A stretch of DNA of 64,000 nt from Reticulitermes speratus (Eukaryota; Arthropoda; Insecta; Blattodea; Rhinotermitidae). The notes under the pieces were generated by a model, which was given only the letters and a program-made list of their open reading frames with translations, had not been told where the DNA came from and did no database searches. Each line of letters starts with the position of its first letter. The stretch's first letter is position 1. Made by a program: the position numbers and the translations under genes. Of this stretch, positions 46,693 to 57,487 are shown piece by piece. Location of the stretch: NCBI GenBank assembly GCA_021186555.1, contig JAJKFL010000042.1, forward strand, positions 18,824,521 to 18,888,520. The letters run 5' to 3'.

Positions 46693-48248
46693 ACCTAAAG
46701 TTCCTAAATTATTTGACGTTATAAGCGGACTCCTTAGGGCATGAAGATGAAGGCAGAAAATCCAACCGAAGCGTCAGTAAGTGTTTAGAAATCGGCACGT
46801 TGTTACTTTCCGAAGTAAGTGAACCGTGGGAAATTGAAATTTTAAATTTTATTAGCTCTAAGGCAGAGCTATATGAAGATGGGCCATAAAAATATTAAAT
46901 AATTTATTTTAAAAAGTTATTGTTAAATTACTTACAGACGCTCTACCGACCGCATAATATGCTGGAGATACGAAGTTTCTACAGCGGTTTATAACGAAAG
47001 CACTTTGTGTGTTGCGTGAGGTACTAACTGAATATTTAGTTATTACCATAGAGTAGAGTCGTTCTAGTCACAAATAAATACCGTAACCACTAAAACATTA
47101 TTAAATGTATTATAATCTTTTGTTTTGTTTTCTGATTTTACACCAAAATTAAATTTTCTCTACAGGCACCTGATATGATAACGTGACGGTGGTCAGTAAT
47201 AAATGCCTAAATGTTTAGTCAATTTTGTATAATCTATGTAGTGAAGATTGTTTTGTTTAGGGTAATCCAACAGGTTTCTATAAAATTGCAATGACATAAG
47301 TCACCTTTTAAGAGACCAGTAGGAAACAGGTTATATCGCCTTTTCAAGATAAGTATAGGAAAGTCGATATGTCGTCGTGAGCAAACCAGTAGAAGACACA
47401 CGATCACGATGTTTAATAAGTAAGTAGAAGAAATAAGTATACCCAGAAACGTGGGGAAAGAGTGCAGGATTTGACAGCAATGGATTATCCAACAAACAAA
47501 CAAAAATGGCAGTGATTGCACTTATGCTGCATTGAAAGCCACAATAAGTAGGGACAGTACAAAAAAACAGGTAACACAAGTGCCACGCCTTGCAGATATT
47601 TGCTACCTTGTTACCTGTACGGTTTAGGAACTTTGGGGTGATCAGTTTTCTTAAATTCTGAATCCATAGGTTTGTGGCAGGTTTCTTTGAAAAGGGGATC
47701 AGTCCAGCGTAAGTCATATGCTTTTAGATTAAAGAAGAACAAACGCAGCGACAAGAAGTAAAGTTATATCCACGCACAGAATGGGATTATAAAGCACTGT
47801 CCCAGTGTTGAGAAATGTAAGACAGGACCCGTCGATTTGATTGGTCTCTGACTGCCTTAATTTAAGATTCCTTTATATTCTATCTTGCACCTTAGTACGA
47901 GTATATAACACGTTTATGTATATTTCAACTTAAATGTTACTGTGGTATACGCACGATACTTACTGATGCGTAGCTAAATAAGCTACTTTGTTCTGGTTTC
48001 CAGTGCTCAGCTAAGTACTCTAACGCATTTATCTAGAAATGCAAACAACAATCTGGCTCTCTTGCCATTACATCCACAGAAATCTGGTAGCTACTGAGAG
48101 GTAGGGAGGGATGGCAGTTCAACTAAACAACTGGTTATGTGCATGTCTTGTTACTGCTAATTAGCCCAGGCTTTATTACTGCAACGTCCAAACCAAAAGC
48201 ATAAACGCCCTTCCACCGTAAACAGGAGCTCACTTGTACCTTTCTGTT
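46693..48248. other. unassigned DNA
   Basis: No repeat recognised. A 128-codon minus-strand frame at 47331-47717 overlaps a 95-codon one in another frame. Neither shows a domain, and neither is called a gene. Confidence 0.5.
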
Positions 48249-48278
48249 AGTGTGTGTGTGGGGGGGGGGGGAAGGGGG
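48249..48278 (+). repeat. (TG)n followed by a 12-G run
   Basis: A short TG repeat passes into 12 consecutive G, then AA and five more G. It lies about 50 bp upstream of the fullest copy of repeat family R1. Long G runs are rare in A+T-rich DNA and could form a quadruplex or be a sequencing-length error. Confidence 0.85.
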
Positions 48279-48324
48279 CATTGCAATAAACACAAGAACC
48301 AGTCCGAGTTGATTTTGTACTGAC

Positions 48325-49268
48325 TTTAGGCGCCTTCGTAAAATTGCAAAAAGCGACTATTAGCTTTGTCATGTGTCTGTCTTTCCGTCCTTCCGTCCTT
48401 CTGTCTCTCTGTCCGCATGGAACAATTAGATTCCCACAGAACGTATTTTCGTCGAATTTGATATTTGAGAATTTTTCGAAACTTTGCCGAGAGAATTCAA
48501 ATTTGATTAAAATCTGACAAGAATAACCGGTACTTTACCTGAAGACCTATGTACATTCTGATATCTTTCTGAGTACTTCTTGGAATGAGAAATGTTTCCG
48601 ACAAAAGTTACAAGAAAATCAAAAAGAACATTATACATTCAATAAATCTTTTTTTCCGAAAATCGTGCTGTTTATGAGATAATGTGAAATATCTGGTACA
48701 ACCACATAGGCCACAGAAGACAACATAATACGGCGCATAAAATGTGTGATTTGTATGCTGGATGACTAATAATACAGGCACACACTCATAATATTTAATC
48801 GTATTACCTCATAATTGATTAATTCCGTTTAATCTCGTAAAATGTTTTAAGGCAACACGTACAAAACCTGAGAAACTGCGCAACGACTTACATATCACGA
48901 CAATTTTTTAGCTAAATTTTACGTCTAAAGAAAGCCATGAGAAAACGAACGTTCTCTGTTTCAGAGCAGCTTTAATATGAGTATGTAATGTGTGAAGAGA
49001 GTACAAATTTGCTGGAATATAATTTCTTTTAAAAACTGCTTCTTACAATTTGCTTAATTCTGTTGCCTGATAATTGAAATTTTGAGTTAACAGCGATATT
49101 ACGTGTAATATAAATAACACTAACATGGTCGACTGTGGTTAGTGAATGTTATTTCATTAATTACCTTTGTGTTTTAGGAAATGAAAAGGATTTATCGAGT
49201 GTCCACTGCAACAATGGTTACGCGAACGCGCCAAAATATTGCGTTAAACATACATTGTCTGTCTTGAG
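48325..49268 (+). repeat. repeat family R1, fullest copy (about 940 bp)
   Basis: This copy holds both modules seen separately in the others. The 5' module (TTAGGCGCCTTCGTAAAATTGC, GCGACTATTAG, an extended CTGTC/CCGTC/CCTTC tract, TTCCCACAGAACG, ATCTGACAAGAATAA) matches the copy at 1484. The 3' part (TGAGATAATGTGAAAT, ACCACATAGGCCACAG, GAGAAACTGCGCAACGACTTA, TCTGTTGCCTG, GGTCGACTGTGG) matches 32517-33008. The end (AATGGTTACGCGAACGCGCC, ACATTGTCTG) matches 1955-2005. There is no shared reading frame. The pyrimidine tract differs in length and phase between copies, as expected for an internal microsatellite. Mechanism of spread unknown: no terminal inverted repeats, tRNA boxes or poly(A) seen. 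Confidence 0.82.
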
Positions 49269-51035
49269 TACTCTGTCCCCGTAATCTTGGAGTGACGCAA
49301 GACGTCAGCTCTCATCTTGTTTGTACAATGTCTCCTACATTTGTCTACACTGGTCCGCCTGTCGACTCAGGTTTCCCAGACACTAAATACCAATACTTCC
49401 CTACTTAGGTCCGTGTTATTGGTTCCGCCCTTTGCTGGTCATCGCACGAAGCCCAAACAGTGGATATGGAGATCCACTATACGTACTTGCAAAGGCCATG
49501 GCTAGTAAATTTACGTTTAAGATGGAGGCAGGAAGAATCTCCGATCCTCGGCAATAGGGCCCACTTCCACATTGTACCATTGTCTACAAATAGAACGACA
49601 TCAGAATCTAAAAGTCGTGAGATCCTGGACTTTCATGACGTAACACACATTAAATGCCGAATAAAATTATCTTCCTTCTAAGGTGTGTACACTAGGAGAG
49701 TAGGCTTGCTTGCCAATCGAAGAATGAATGCGTGGCTATGTTTATTCTGTTTTTGTTCTAGTTTTTATGGGTAAACGCCTTGCGACAGGCCACCTCACCT
49801 CTCAAATATGTTTATAAAATTTTGAACTTAATTATTTGTAATTTCATAATAAAATCTTTAATTTAAATAGCACATATTATCTGATCCCTAAAAATTTAAA
49901 ATGCAATTAATGTTGAGTTTACTATGGTACAAACCCTCTTTCCGGGAGTATGTTCTGGAAAATATTAACGTCCTCATAAACCACCAATATGAAAGAAAAT
50001 CCGCACTTAAGTATCAAAATGAAAATTTGTACAAAGAAATAAGAGAACCTAAAATTTATTAGTAGTATTTCAATATGTAACAATATGAGTATTTGGCCTA
50101 AAAAGAAGAGTATCTCTGAGAACTGGAATTGCACATGTAAGGGCTGAGCTCTATCATGGCAGTAGTCAAAGGAGCGTTTTCGTCCAACTGCAGCAATAAT
50201 ATCTTTAGTATCTGATCAAGTCTGTTCCTAACATACGCTACTTACACAACCGTTGATGCGTTTGTGTTTAGATGCTCAAACCTCCAGCACACATCCTGCA
50301 GACTGGTTCAGGATCTGACGAGTCTATTGAATTAATTTTATTCCACAGAAGGAAAACACCAAGAACCCGTAGTCGAAAACCAGCCCGCAGCTTCCGAGGA
50401 GGGAGGCAAACCCCGTTTCCCTAACGAAAGCAAACCCCTCATCCAACGGTTCTTTTGCGTTAGGGCGGACAGTTGAATGAACGTCCATGATGGATGATTC
50501 TACACCCTGCAAGACCATATCTCTGTCTCTGTTCCTGTAGCGTCAGTCGACAGGAGAGGGAATGATGTGAAATGTAAGAGATCGTGAAAGTGGGTGAAAG
50601 TGAAGTGAGAGAGGAAGAAGAATAAGAGACAGGAGTAAAGGAGAGATTTAGTCACGATAAACTTTTAAATGGGCTTAAGGAGACGTGGAAAATAAATATG
50701 AAATTTCGAGGTAAGTTCTGCACCACACAGGTCAAAATATTGGAAGTAACGTAGAAATTCAAGTGCTGTAATTTTTGGAGAGTCCTGTATGCCGTAACAC
50801 AGTAGCATTTTTGAAAATGGGTTGTATTCTATTTAATTAAAATTACTGGATTTGAAAGTCATTTATAGGAACTTACTGCATAAAACAAATAAATATTATG
50901 TATGACAGAAATGCATTACTTACATGAAAGTGAATTTTTGGAAGTGTTGTTATCCTTCAGTACACAACTTTCTGCCTCCTCTTATAAAACTTTAGGATTA
51001 AAGTACGTAAAGCATAATGTTCCCTATTGTTGGTA
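49269..51035. other. unassigned DNA
   Basis: A somewhat G+C-richer patch at 50330-50550 includes a 64-codon minus frame without a domain. No gene called. Confidence 0.5.
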
Positions 51036-51055
51036 TGTGTGTGTGTGTGTGTGTG
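51036..51055. repeat. (TG)n microsatellite
   Basis: Ten TG units. Confidence 0.95.
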
Positions 51056-51204
51056 AAACTAAGAAGAAGGAAATATTTATTTCAATTGTTTAAAAATGTC
51101 ACGTTTAGAAGAAGTTTTGGATAAAAAAGCAGGAAATAACAGGATGACGAAATAAACTATGCAATGAGGAGACTCATAATTTATATACTTACCAAATTTT
51201 ATTA

Positions 51205-51515
51205 AGATATAAAATCAAGGAAGATGAGATAGACTGGACATGAAGCACGAATGGAAAAGATGAGAAATGCATACAAAATTTTAGTTCGAAAACCCAAGGG
51301 AGAATTTAACTTGCAAGACTGAGGCATATATGTAAGAATAATATTGAAGTAAATCTTAAAGATCTGGACTGTATTTAGCAGGCTGTGGATAGTGACCGGC
51401 AGTAGAGTCTCGTGAGTAGATTAATGTAACTTCGGGTTCCATAAAAGCCTGAGATGATATCTTGTAGCTGAGAGTGTTTTAAGTTTCTCAAGACTAACTC
51501 CGTTCCGTGGAGTTA
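51205..51515 (+). pseudogene. non-LTR retrotransposon C-terminal fragment (family X), longest copy
   Basis: One frame reads IKEDEIDWT-stop-STNGKDEKC, then IQNFSSKTQGRI-stop-LARLRHICKNNIEVNLKDLD and SDRQ-stop-SLVSRLM-stop-LRVP-stop-KP. Position by position this follows the family pattern SRRMRWAGHVARMGESRNAY, RVLVGRPEGKRPLGRPRRRW and EDNIKMDLREVG, ending in AMNLRVP then a stop. It has several stops but little frame-shifting, which makes it the best guide to the family here. The post-stop tail (TTTAAGTTTCTCAAGACTAACTC at about 51478-51502) matches those at 21.5 and 35.2 kb. No reverse-transcriptase core upstream. Confidence 0.72.
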
Positions 51516-52835
51516 GTTACCGAAGGAATTCCTCGGACTTGTCAAATTCATAGACTTTTCAATAGTTCCTGTGTAGCTGTACAAAGAATGACTGGCTAAA
51601 TAGTAGCTTAGGAAAAATATACAAAATTACAAAACCAAATGCCTTTCTTTGCAGTTGAGAAAACTGACTAAATTTTACTTTCGTAAATACGTTACACACC
51701 TTTGAAAAGTGTAAAATATTTACTCAGTATTAATGCTTCTACATTAAATTGATAACCGAATATCCTGAAATGTTTTTCTGAAATTTCTGGTCTATTTTTC
51801 AAATATTTTTCGTCTTAAGCTTGAAACACTTTCTCTTTTTGTACATCGATGCCACGTGGCAAAAAATAATCTGCTTTTTTTCATGGGCGTTAGCGGAAAT
51901 TGAGTAGACAGGAAAACAGGAAACAAAGTACATGTAATCCTGTAGTTTGCCGTATAAAGTCTGCAACGTAAGGAAGGGATTTTAATTTAAAAACCATCAG
52001 TGGGTAAGAAAATATATATTAACGAAACATCTTATAATCCAAATTCGTCATTGATAATTTTATAAATATAAAACTTTTAAGTGGGAGGTAAAGGGAAATT
52101 GCATTACCTTCTGCAGAAATATGAAGTGTAATATTTTAACGTGTCGCATAACAATACACCGCAATAAAATATAATGTGTAACAAAGCAGAACATTTAGGA
52201 CTACATCGTATGAATTACTGGTTTATACATTCAGTGCGTTGAGATTACAAACAGTGATCTAAAAATTACGTTGAATGGTAGAGAAATTAATACTCGCATA
52301 AAACAGTGTCCCTGCATGCATTCTCTTGATTTAATTTTCTCCATTCTCTTTACTTTATTCTTTCCTGCTTACTTTCCAGATGTTCCTGTATTCTCTTTTT
52401 CTTTGTTATTTTACTTATCTTAGTTTTTCTTATATTTAACTATGCTTTTATTTATATTTTCTTGATGTATGTAATTTTTTAATTTTTATACGTTTGATTT
52501 CTATTTTCTTGCGTCCCTTTCTTCTTCTATACTATTTTCTCTATTTTATCCTGTAACAAAATTTTTTGCCTTTCTTTGATTTTAGGTACTTTTACATCAC
52601 TTTTTACTGGGTCTATGTAAAAAGAAGGTGTATAAGGGAATATGCTTAGGATTTATTTACAGGTCGACAGTACACTTCTGTCTTGAGAATGATAATTTCG
52701 CAGATATTTAGAATATATTTCCATTTTAATAGGTCATTTGATATTTATTAATTTTATTTACGATTGATTTAACAAAGATAGCGGCTATATTAAGTGCTTA
52801 ACCATTTGAAAACTAAAAATAATTTGCATTACGTA
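51516..52835. other. unassigned DNA with a T/pyrimidine-rich stretch
   Basis: About 52310-52620 is strongly T+C-rich on the + strand (TTTTCTT, CTTTATTC blocks). No gene or repeat family recognised. Confidence 0.5.
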
Positions 52836-52837
52836 TA

Positions 52838-53019
52838 CAGTGAAACCTGTCTATAAGGGAACGGCAAGATACCTAATTTTTCCATTACAGACAGGTTCCA
52901 TATAATAGAGGTACTTTAAGTTTGAATCCTCGATACTCCAGTTCCTCGGGACTATAAAAGTTTTCTGCTAAAGAGAGGCTTCCGTTGTACCCAGGTTTAG
53001 TTTAAGAGGGATTAGACTG
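52838..53019 (+). mobile_element. pogo/mariner-like MITE, copy 2 (182 bp) with TA TSD
   Basis: It starts CAGTGAAACCTGTCTATAAG and ends GAGGGATTAGACTG, with TA on both sides (52836-52837 and 53020-53021). CAGT/ACTG ends and TA target duplication are the hallmark of the pogo/Tigger branch of Tc1/mariner. The terminal inverted repeat is better seen by comparing this left end with the right end of the copy at 30272. No coding capacity; it would depend on a transposase supplied in trans. Confidence 0.8.
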
Positions 53020-53021
53020 TA

Positions 53022-55100
53022 TAAAGGTTCAGTTCGTGCCGCACAAAAAAAAAACCTACGTCCTGTAGCAACTCCAATCCTTGGAAGCTGTATGTGGAAA
53101 AGATATTTGTTTTACGAATCATACGGAAAGTGTGGATGTGTCAAAATACAGATGTTCTGAATGTTACAGCGGGTGTTACATGTTGTTACCGCTAGCCTAT
53201 AGGAGGTTAATAATAAATCTACAAACATTTAGAAAAAAGGTACTGGTTTAATATAAATTACTTCCCAGCGATGGCCGGAGGGGGCTGAGTAAATCAACTG
53301 AAATCCCGTCTGTGGTTTAAAATTTAAAAAAATGGCTTCTCGAATACGAAACCAGATTGCTACCGACTTCACAGCGACAGTTTGCAATGTGCTTTTTTGT
53401 CGTAAAACAGCGAGCATACTGGGATCTACAACAGTCTTTGCTACGACGCTGTACCAAAATCAAAATCTGTACTATTGCATTTTGAGTTCCAAGGATTTGA
53501 GTTTCGACAAGAGATTCTTATACTTAAACCACAAATATTACCAAATTGCAAGTCTAATGTTTGTCTTCAGCTATCTCCTTAGTCAACAGTAATTTGAGTA
53601 CTGAGTGAGAAATGCTTTTTTATGAAATCTGTTCCTGTGAAAGAAAAGTACGGGTGCTTTAGTTCCGAGTTTTCTGCAAAACTCGTAATTTTCACTATGC
53701 ATTCAATGTTTCATGTAAGAGGGCGCTCTTATCTTGGATATATGGAGGGTAAGACACGGTCTGTTGAAGTACGTTTCCGTCTATCCAAAAATATTGTGCA
53801 GCACGTGTCTGAAAAGGAAGGTTACTTTTCAAACAGCCAGTGCATAATAACCATTGATAACGAAACACAAAATGACTGGTTCTTCCATTCACCAGGGGAT
53901 AAAACTTATGAAACGATGAACGAAGAGTGGAAGCATTCCTTCTTAACGTGAAATATAAATGTGGTTTCGCCTGTGCCCTAGATTTATGCTTTCCGCATCT
54001 TTAAATAATTTTCGTTTCTTTCGTAACGTAAGAATTTTCAAGGGATTAGGTTCTTCTCTTCTGTTATGAAAAAGGAATTGAATATATTTGCAATTTCTCT
54101 TTCGTTTCAGTCGCTTTCTCATTTTCTTCATTTCCTCTCCATATCTGCCCTGCTGCTCTTAAAGCCCTTTCATTCAGCATGGAATAACTTCAGTTCTCTC
54201 TCCTCGTCTGCCGCTCTGCTTGATAGTCCTTGTTTCAAGACTTATCTGTCTGAAGACTGCTAACTTATGCGATGTGTCGCCGTTTAGTCGGTTATAAGTT
54301 TACCGAAGCTCCACACGACTGTCATGCCTACATCATCATGCTACATCTTCAGGACGTCCCATCCCTGAATGTAACACCTTTATAGTCATCGTCTTAAGAA
54401 ATTAAAGTTTTCCTCTCTGTAGGGGAATGTTCTTTCAAAGCATGACTCAGTAAATGAGTCCCGAAATTCTCGTGTCACATAAAATGAATCCAAAATATTA
54501 TGACCTCCGATTATGTAGTAAAATGAGCTTGTAAAACGTCCCACGGAAAATACGCATGTTCGCGTGTAGAAAGGATCTTTTAACAGAGTTACTGAAATTC
54601 ATATGAAATATTTTACAGGCCCTTTCCCTAACAATGATATTATTTCTAATGTCTCTTCGATAATTCGGAACAGATTTTCGCATAAAATGTAACTTAACGT
54701 ATGATAGATTGATTTCTGTTCTTACTAACAATGGATTAAGTAACATATTTTGAATGGACAATGGCACATGACGCTTTTTATATTGATAAGCTTAATGTAA
54801 AATTAAAGTCTACCTCTTATTTAAAGTAGGAGGAATTTATTGTAAAGCAACAAATATCAACGGCATTTATCGAAAAACAATTCTTGTGAACCACAATGAC
54901 ACCGGTATGTAATAAAGCAAAAACGTTCTGCGTGACGCATTTTATTGATACGCATGTATATGTGGGTATAAATTAAATGTGTTCTTGTAGATGTATTTCT
55001 GTGCTTAGGCCGGAAAACAATTAAATTAAATTATTCTTAAAATACTAAGTTTGTATATGCGCTTTGTCCGTGGCGACAGTATTCGTAGTTACAACAGATG
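53022..55100. other. unassigned DNA
   Basis: No repeat family recognised. Adjacent + frames at 53332-53592 (86 codons) and 53622-53951 (109 codons) have no domain I recognise and no supporting splice signals; not called as genes. Confidence 0.5.
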
Positions 55101-55383
55101 TAAAGGTAAGGTTCACCCTAGAACAGGCCATGAAGGCCCAGAGAGGGAGTAGAGATATATCTCTACTCTTTCTTTAACCTCGGCGCCAGATGGGTTGGGT
55201 GGTCAACGCCACGCCCCGGCCGCTTTACCCCCCGTGAATAACCCGGTACCCATTGTACAGGAGCCTGGGTAGGCCCCAGGGCCGGTCTGAACGGGTGCTG
55301 AAAATCTCGCTCCCACCGGGATAATTTCCCCGGACCGTCCAGCTCGTAGCAAGTCGCTATACCAACTGCGCTATCCCGGCCCA
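55101..55383 (-). mobile_element. tRNA-derived SINE family B, full-length copy
   Basis: On the minus strand it starts near 55383 with GGGCCGGGATAGCGCAGTTGG. Box A is in TAGCGCAGTTGGTATAGCG, the box B region is slightly mutated (CCGGGGAAATTATCCC), the body is shared with the 41754 copy, and the tail is CCTTACCTTTA. The + strand at 55145-55170 contains an AGAGATATATCTCT palindrome inside the element. The flanks (ACAACAGATGTA and ACAATCGATATA) agree at 9 of 12 positions and may be a decayed target duplication. The 73-codon minus frame is an artefact. Confidence 0.87.
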
Positions 55384-57367
55384 CAATCGATATACATAAT
55401 TCATTTGTTTCTAATATAGTAATTAATAATATATATTACGTATAAAAATTAACTGAACTCTTGGCTGACGATTCAACTGTCCTGTGATGTTACGCCATGT
55501 CGAATGGTAAGTAAGTTCAGACACTCCTTGATCTGATTTACGGGAGCTTCTTACCTGCCTCACACTTAACATGCAGGTCAAAAGTCGCTAAGTATTTACT
55601 AGTCAAAACGACATATTATTCCACAAAAGCGAGTCATCAGTGTTACACTTTGAATTGAACATTTTAATGTATTGCACCTATGTAATATAAAGGTATGTGA
55701 GGAAGGCTTACGGCCTTCTTACGTTTTATTTAAAAAATGCAATGCCTTGTGAATTCTCGTACACTAATGCTGAAACCCTTGTGATTTTATATTCTATTTT
55801 AAAAGTTGCCTGCAGCTAGTTGCTATAATCATGTTGCATCTATTAAAGAAAGAAAATAAGAAGGTAGTACTTTCCGAGAAGGCCGTCAAAAATGCACTGT
55901 AATTGGAGGTTAAATTGGCCACGTCACGCACTTCAGAATTCATATTAAGCTACCGGATTTTGTAGCGAAATTGCGTTGCTGGTCTTAGGACATGTATTGA
56001 GGCGGTAACTTAGGCGCTCTGACAGAACAGCAGACTGGTCCCTGTCGCAACATGGGTCTAAAATATCTGACAGCTACGGGACTGCATGACTATTATCTTC
56101 CGAGTTTTGCTGCTATAAGTGTGTATTTGTTTAGAAATTACATCTCTTAAATGAAAAGAAGAACTTTCGTTAGGCGGGGATTAAGCTACTTGAAGTTTTT
56201 CATTTGTTTGTATAAACAAGAGAATGAGAAATGTAGCTCGTGCAAACTAAAAGGAATTATGTTCTGTAGGGCGTGCGGAATATAATGTAGTTAACACTGA
56301 ATATTTTCATAGGAGTGAATCGTGGAATAAGTGACCGAAGCCTGAAACTCAGTGTGGAAATTCTCTTTCGACGCTTGGTCTCTAAAAGTCCTAAGAGGCA
56401 CATAACCTGAAGTCCCCAAATGGTCCAATTACATTGGGAATTTGCAAGGAATATAATGTCAAGTCTTTGTTGTACAAGCTGTTGGAACACTTGGAACCAT
56501 AATCGTGAATGGAAATATGTTATTAACACATAAATGAGAGTGAGAAGTGGATTCAGTGGACTTTGAATAGAGTATATGGTATAATTTTCTTCTAAAATTT
56601 CATCATTAGCTGAATAACCTCAAATGAAGAATAACAATTCTGTACCAGTTCTAAAATCGCTATTGGTCTATCATCATATCCCGTTGTCTTTGACGTCATT
56701 TTCAGTTGCTTCTACTCCATAGAGCCGAATAATAACAGAGAATAATAAAGTGTAAATTGTATGAGAGGAAGTGGCTTATGATAATTTAGGTACGCTACTG
56801 GCATTTGTCTGGAAACACTATGAAACCTACGAAAATTATCTGTTGTAATGACTATAATAGAAGCTGAGCTTTAAAAGATGTAACTTCCGAACACGGCCAT
56901 GACATTGTTCTGATGGGAAAGAAGTAACAGTACGAGCCGTTGGTCACCAGATTATTACAGCGAAGGCCCGATATCTATCACAGGGCAGTCCGTGCAGGAT
57001 TTATGGTACACAAAATGGCATTCGGACAGGTTTCTCGACCAGTACTTCGGTATTCCCTTGTCAGTACCATTCACCGGTAATCCATATTCAAATGAGCTTT
57101 ACCTAGAAACAACGCCAACTAGTCTTAGAAACTGAGAGCATCTTTAAATAGAATACTAGAGAATCTATGCAAAAATGTATTTTTACTAATTGAATATGAC
57201 TAATCATACTGATTTAAAATATTATTTAGCTTAAATTACTTGTGTAGATAAATAAATCTGTGTGTAGCAGTTGACTGAACTGTCTGAGAGTCAAAGAAGG
57301 TAGGGATCCAGGGTCAGGTTGGTGTAGTGTGGCAGTAGAGAAGCTACTAAATATATGCTGGGGCTTA
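55384..57367. other. unassigned DNA
   Basis: No gene or repeat family recognised in about 2 kb. A 90-codon minus frame at 56257-56529 has no domain. Confidence 0.5.
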
Positions 57368-57380
57368 TGTGTACGTAGAT
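57368..57380 (+). repeat. target-site duplication, left copy
   Basis: TGTGTACGTAGAT, repeated exactly at 57475-57487. Confidence 0.85.
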
Positions 57381-57474
57381 CGTGGTGTGTCTCAAATGTG
57401 TGTGACCATGAAACCTCGACGAAACGAGGAGGCCCAGGCCTATATAAGGCTGTCGAGCCATACAAAAAAAAAAG
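57381..57474 (+). mobile_element. tRNA-derived SINE family A, severely 5'-truncated copy (94 bp) with TSD
   Basis: Only the 3' third remains: GTGGTGTGTCTCAAATGTGTG, CCTCGACGAAACGAGGAGG and GGCTGTCGAGCCATAC, ending in ten A residues. It is closest to the 46425 copy (shared TGACCATGAAACC and TATAAGGCTG). The exact 13-bp flanking repeat proves that this short piece inserted as such. Minus-strand frames of 76-79 codons across it are artefacts. Confidence 0.9.
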
Positions 57475-57487
57475 TGTGTACGTAGAT
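57475..57487 (+). repeat. target-site duplication, right copy
   Basis: Exact repeat of 57368-57380, immediately after the A tail. Confidence 0.85.

Noticed and set aside
47331-47717. 128-codon minus-strand frame
   Set aside because: No domain recognised and it overlaps another frame of similar length; treated as chance.
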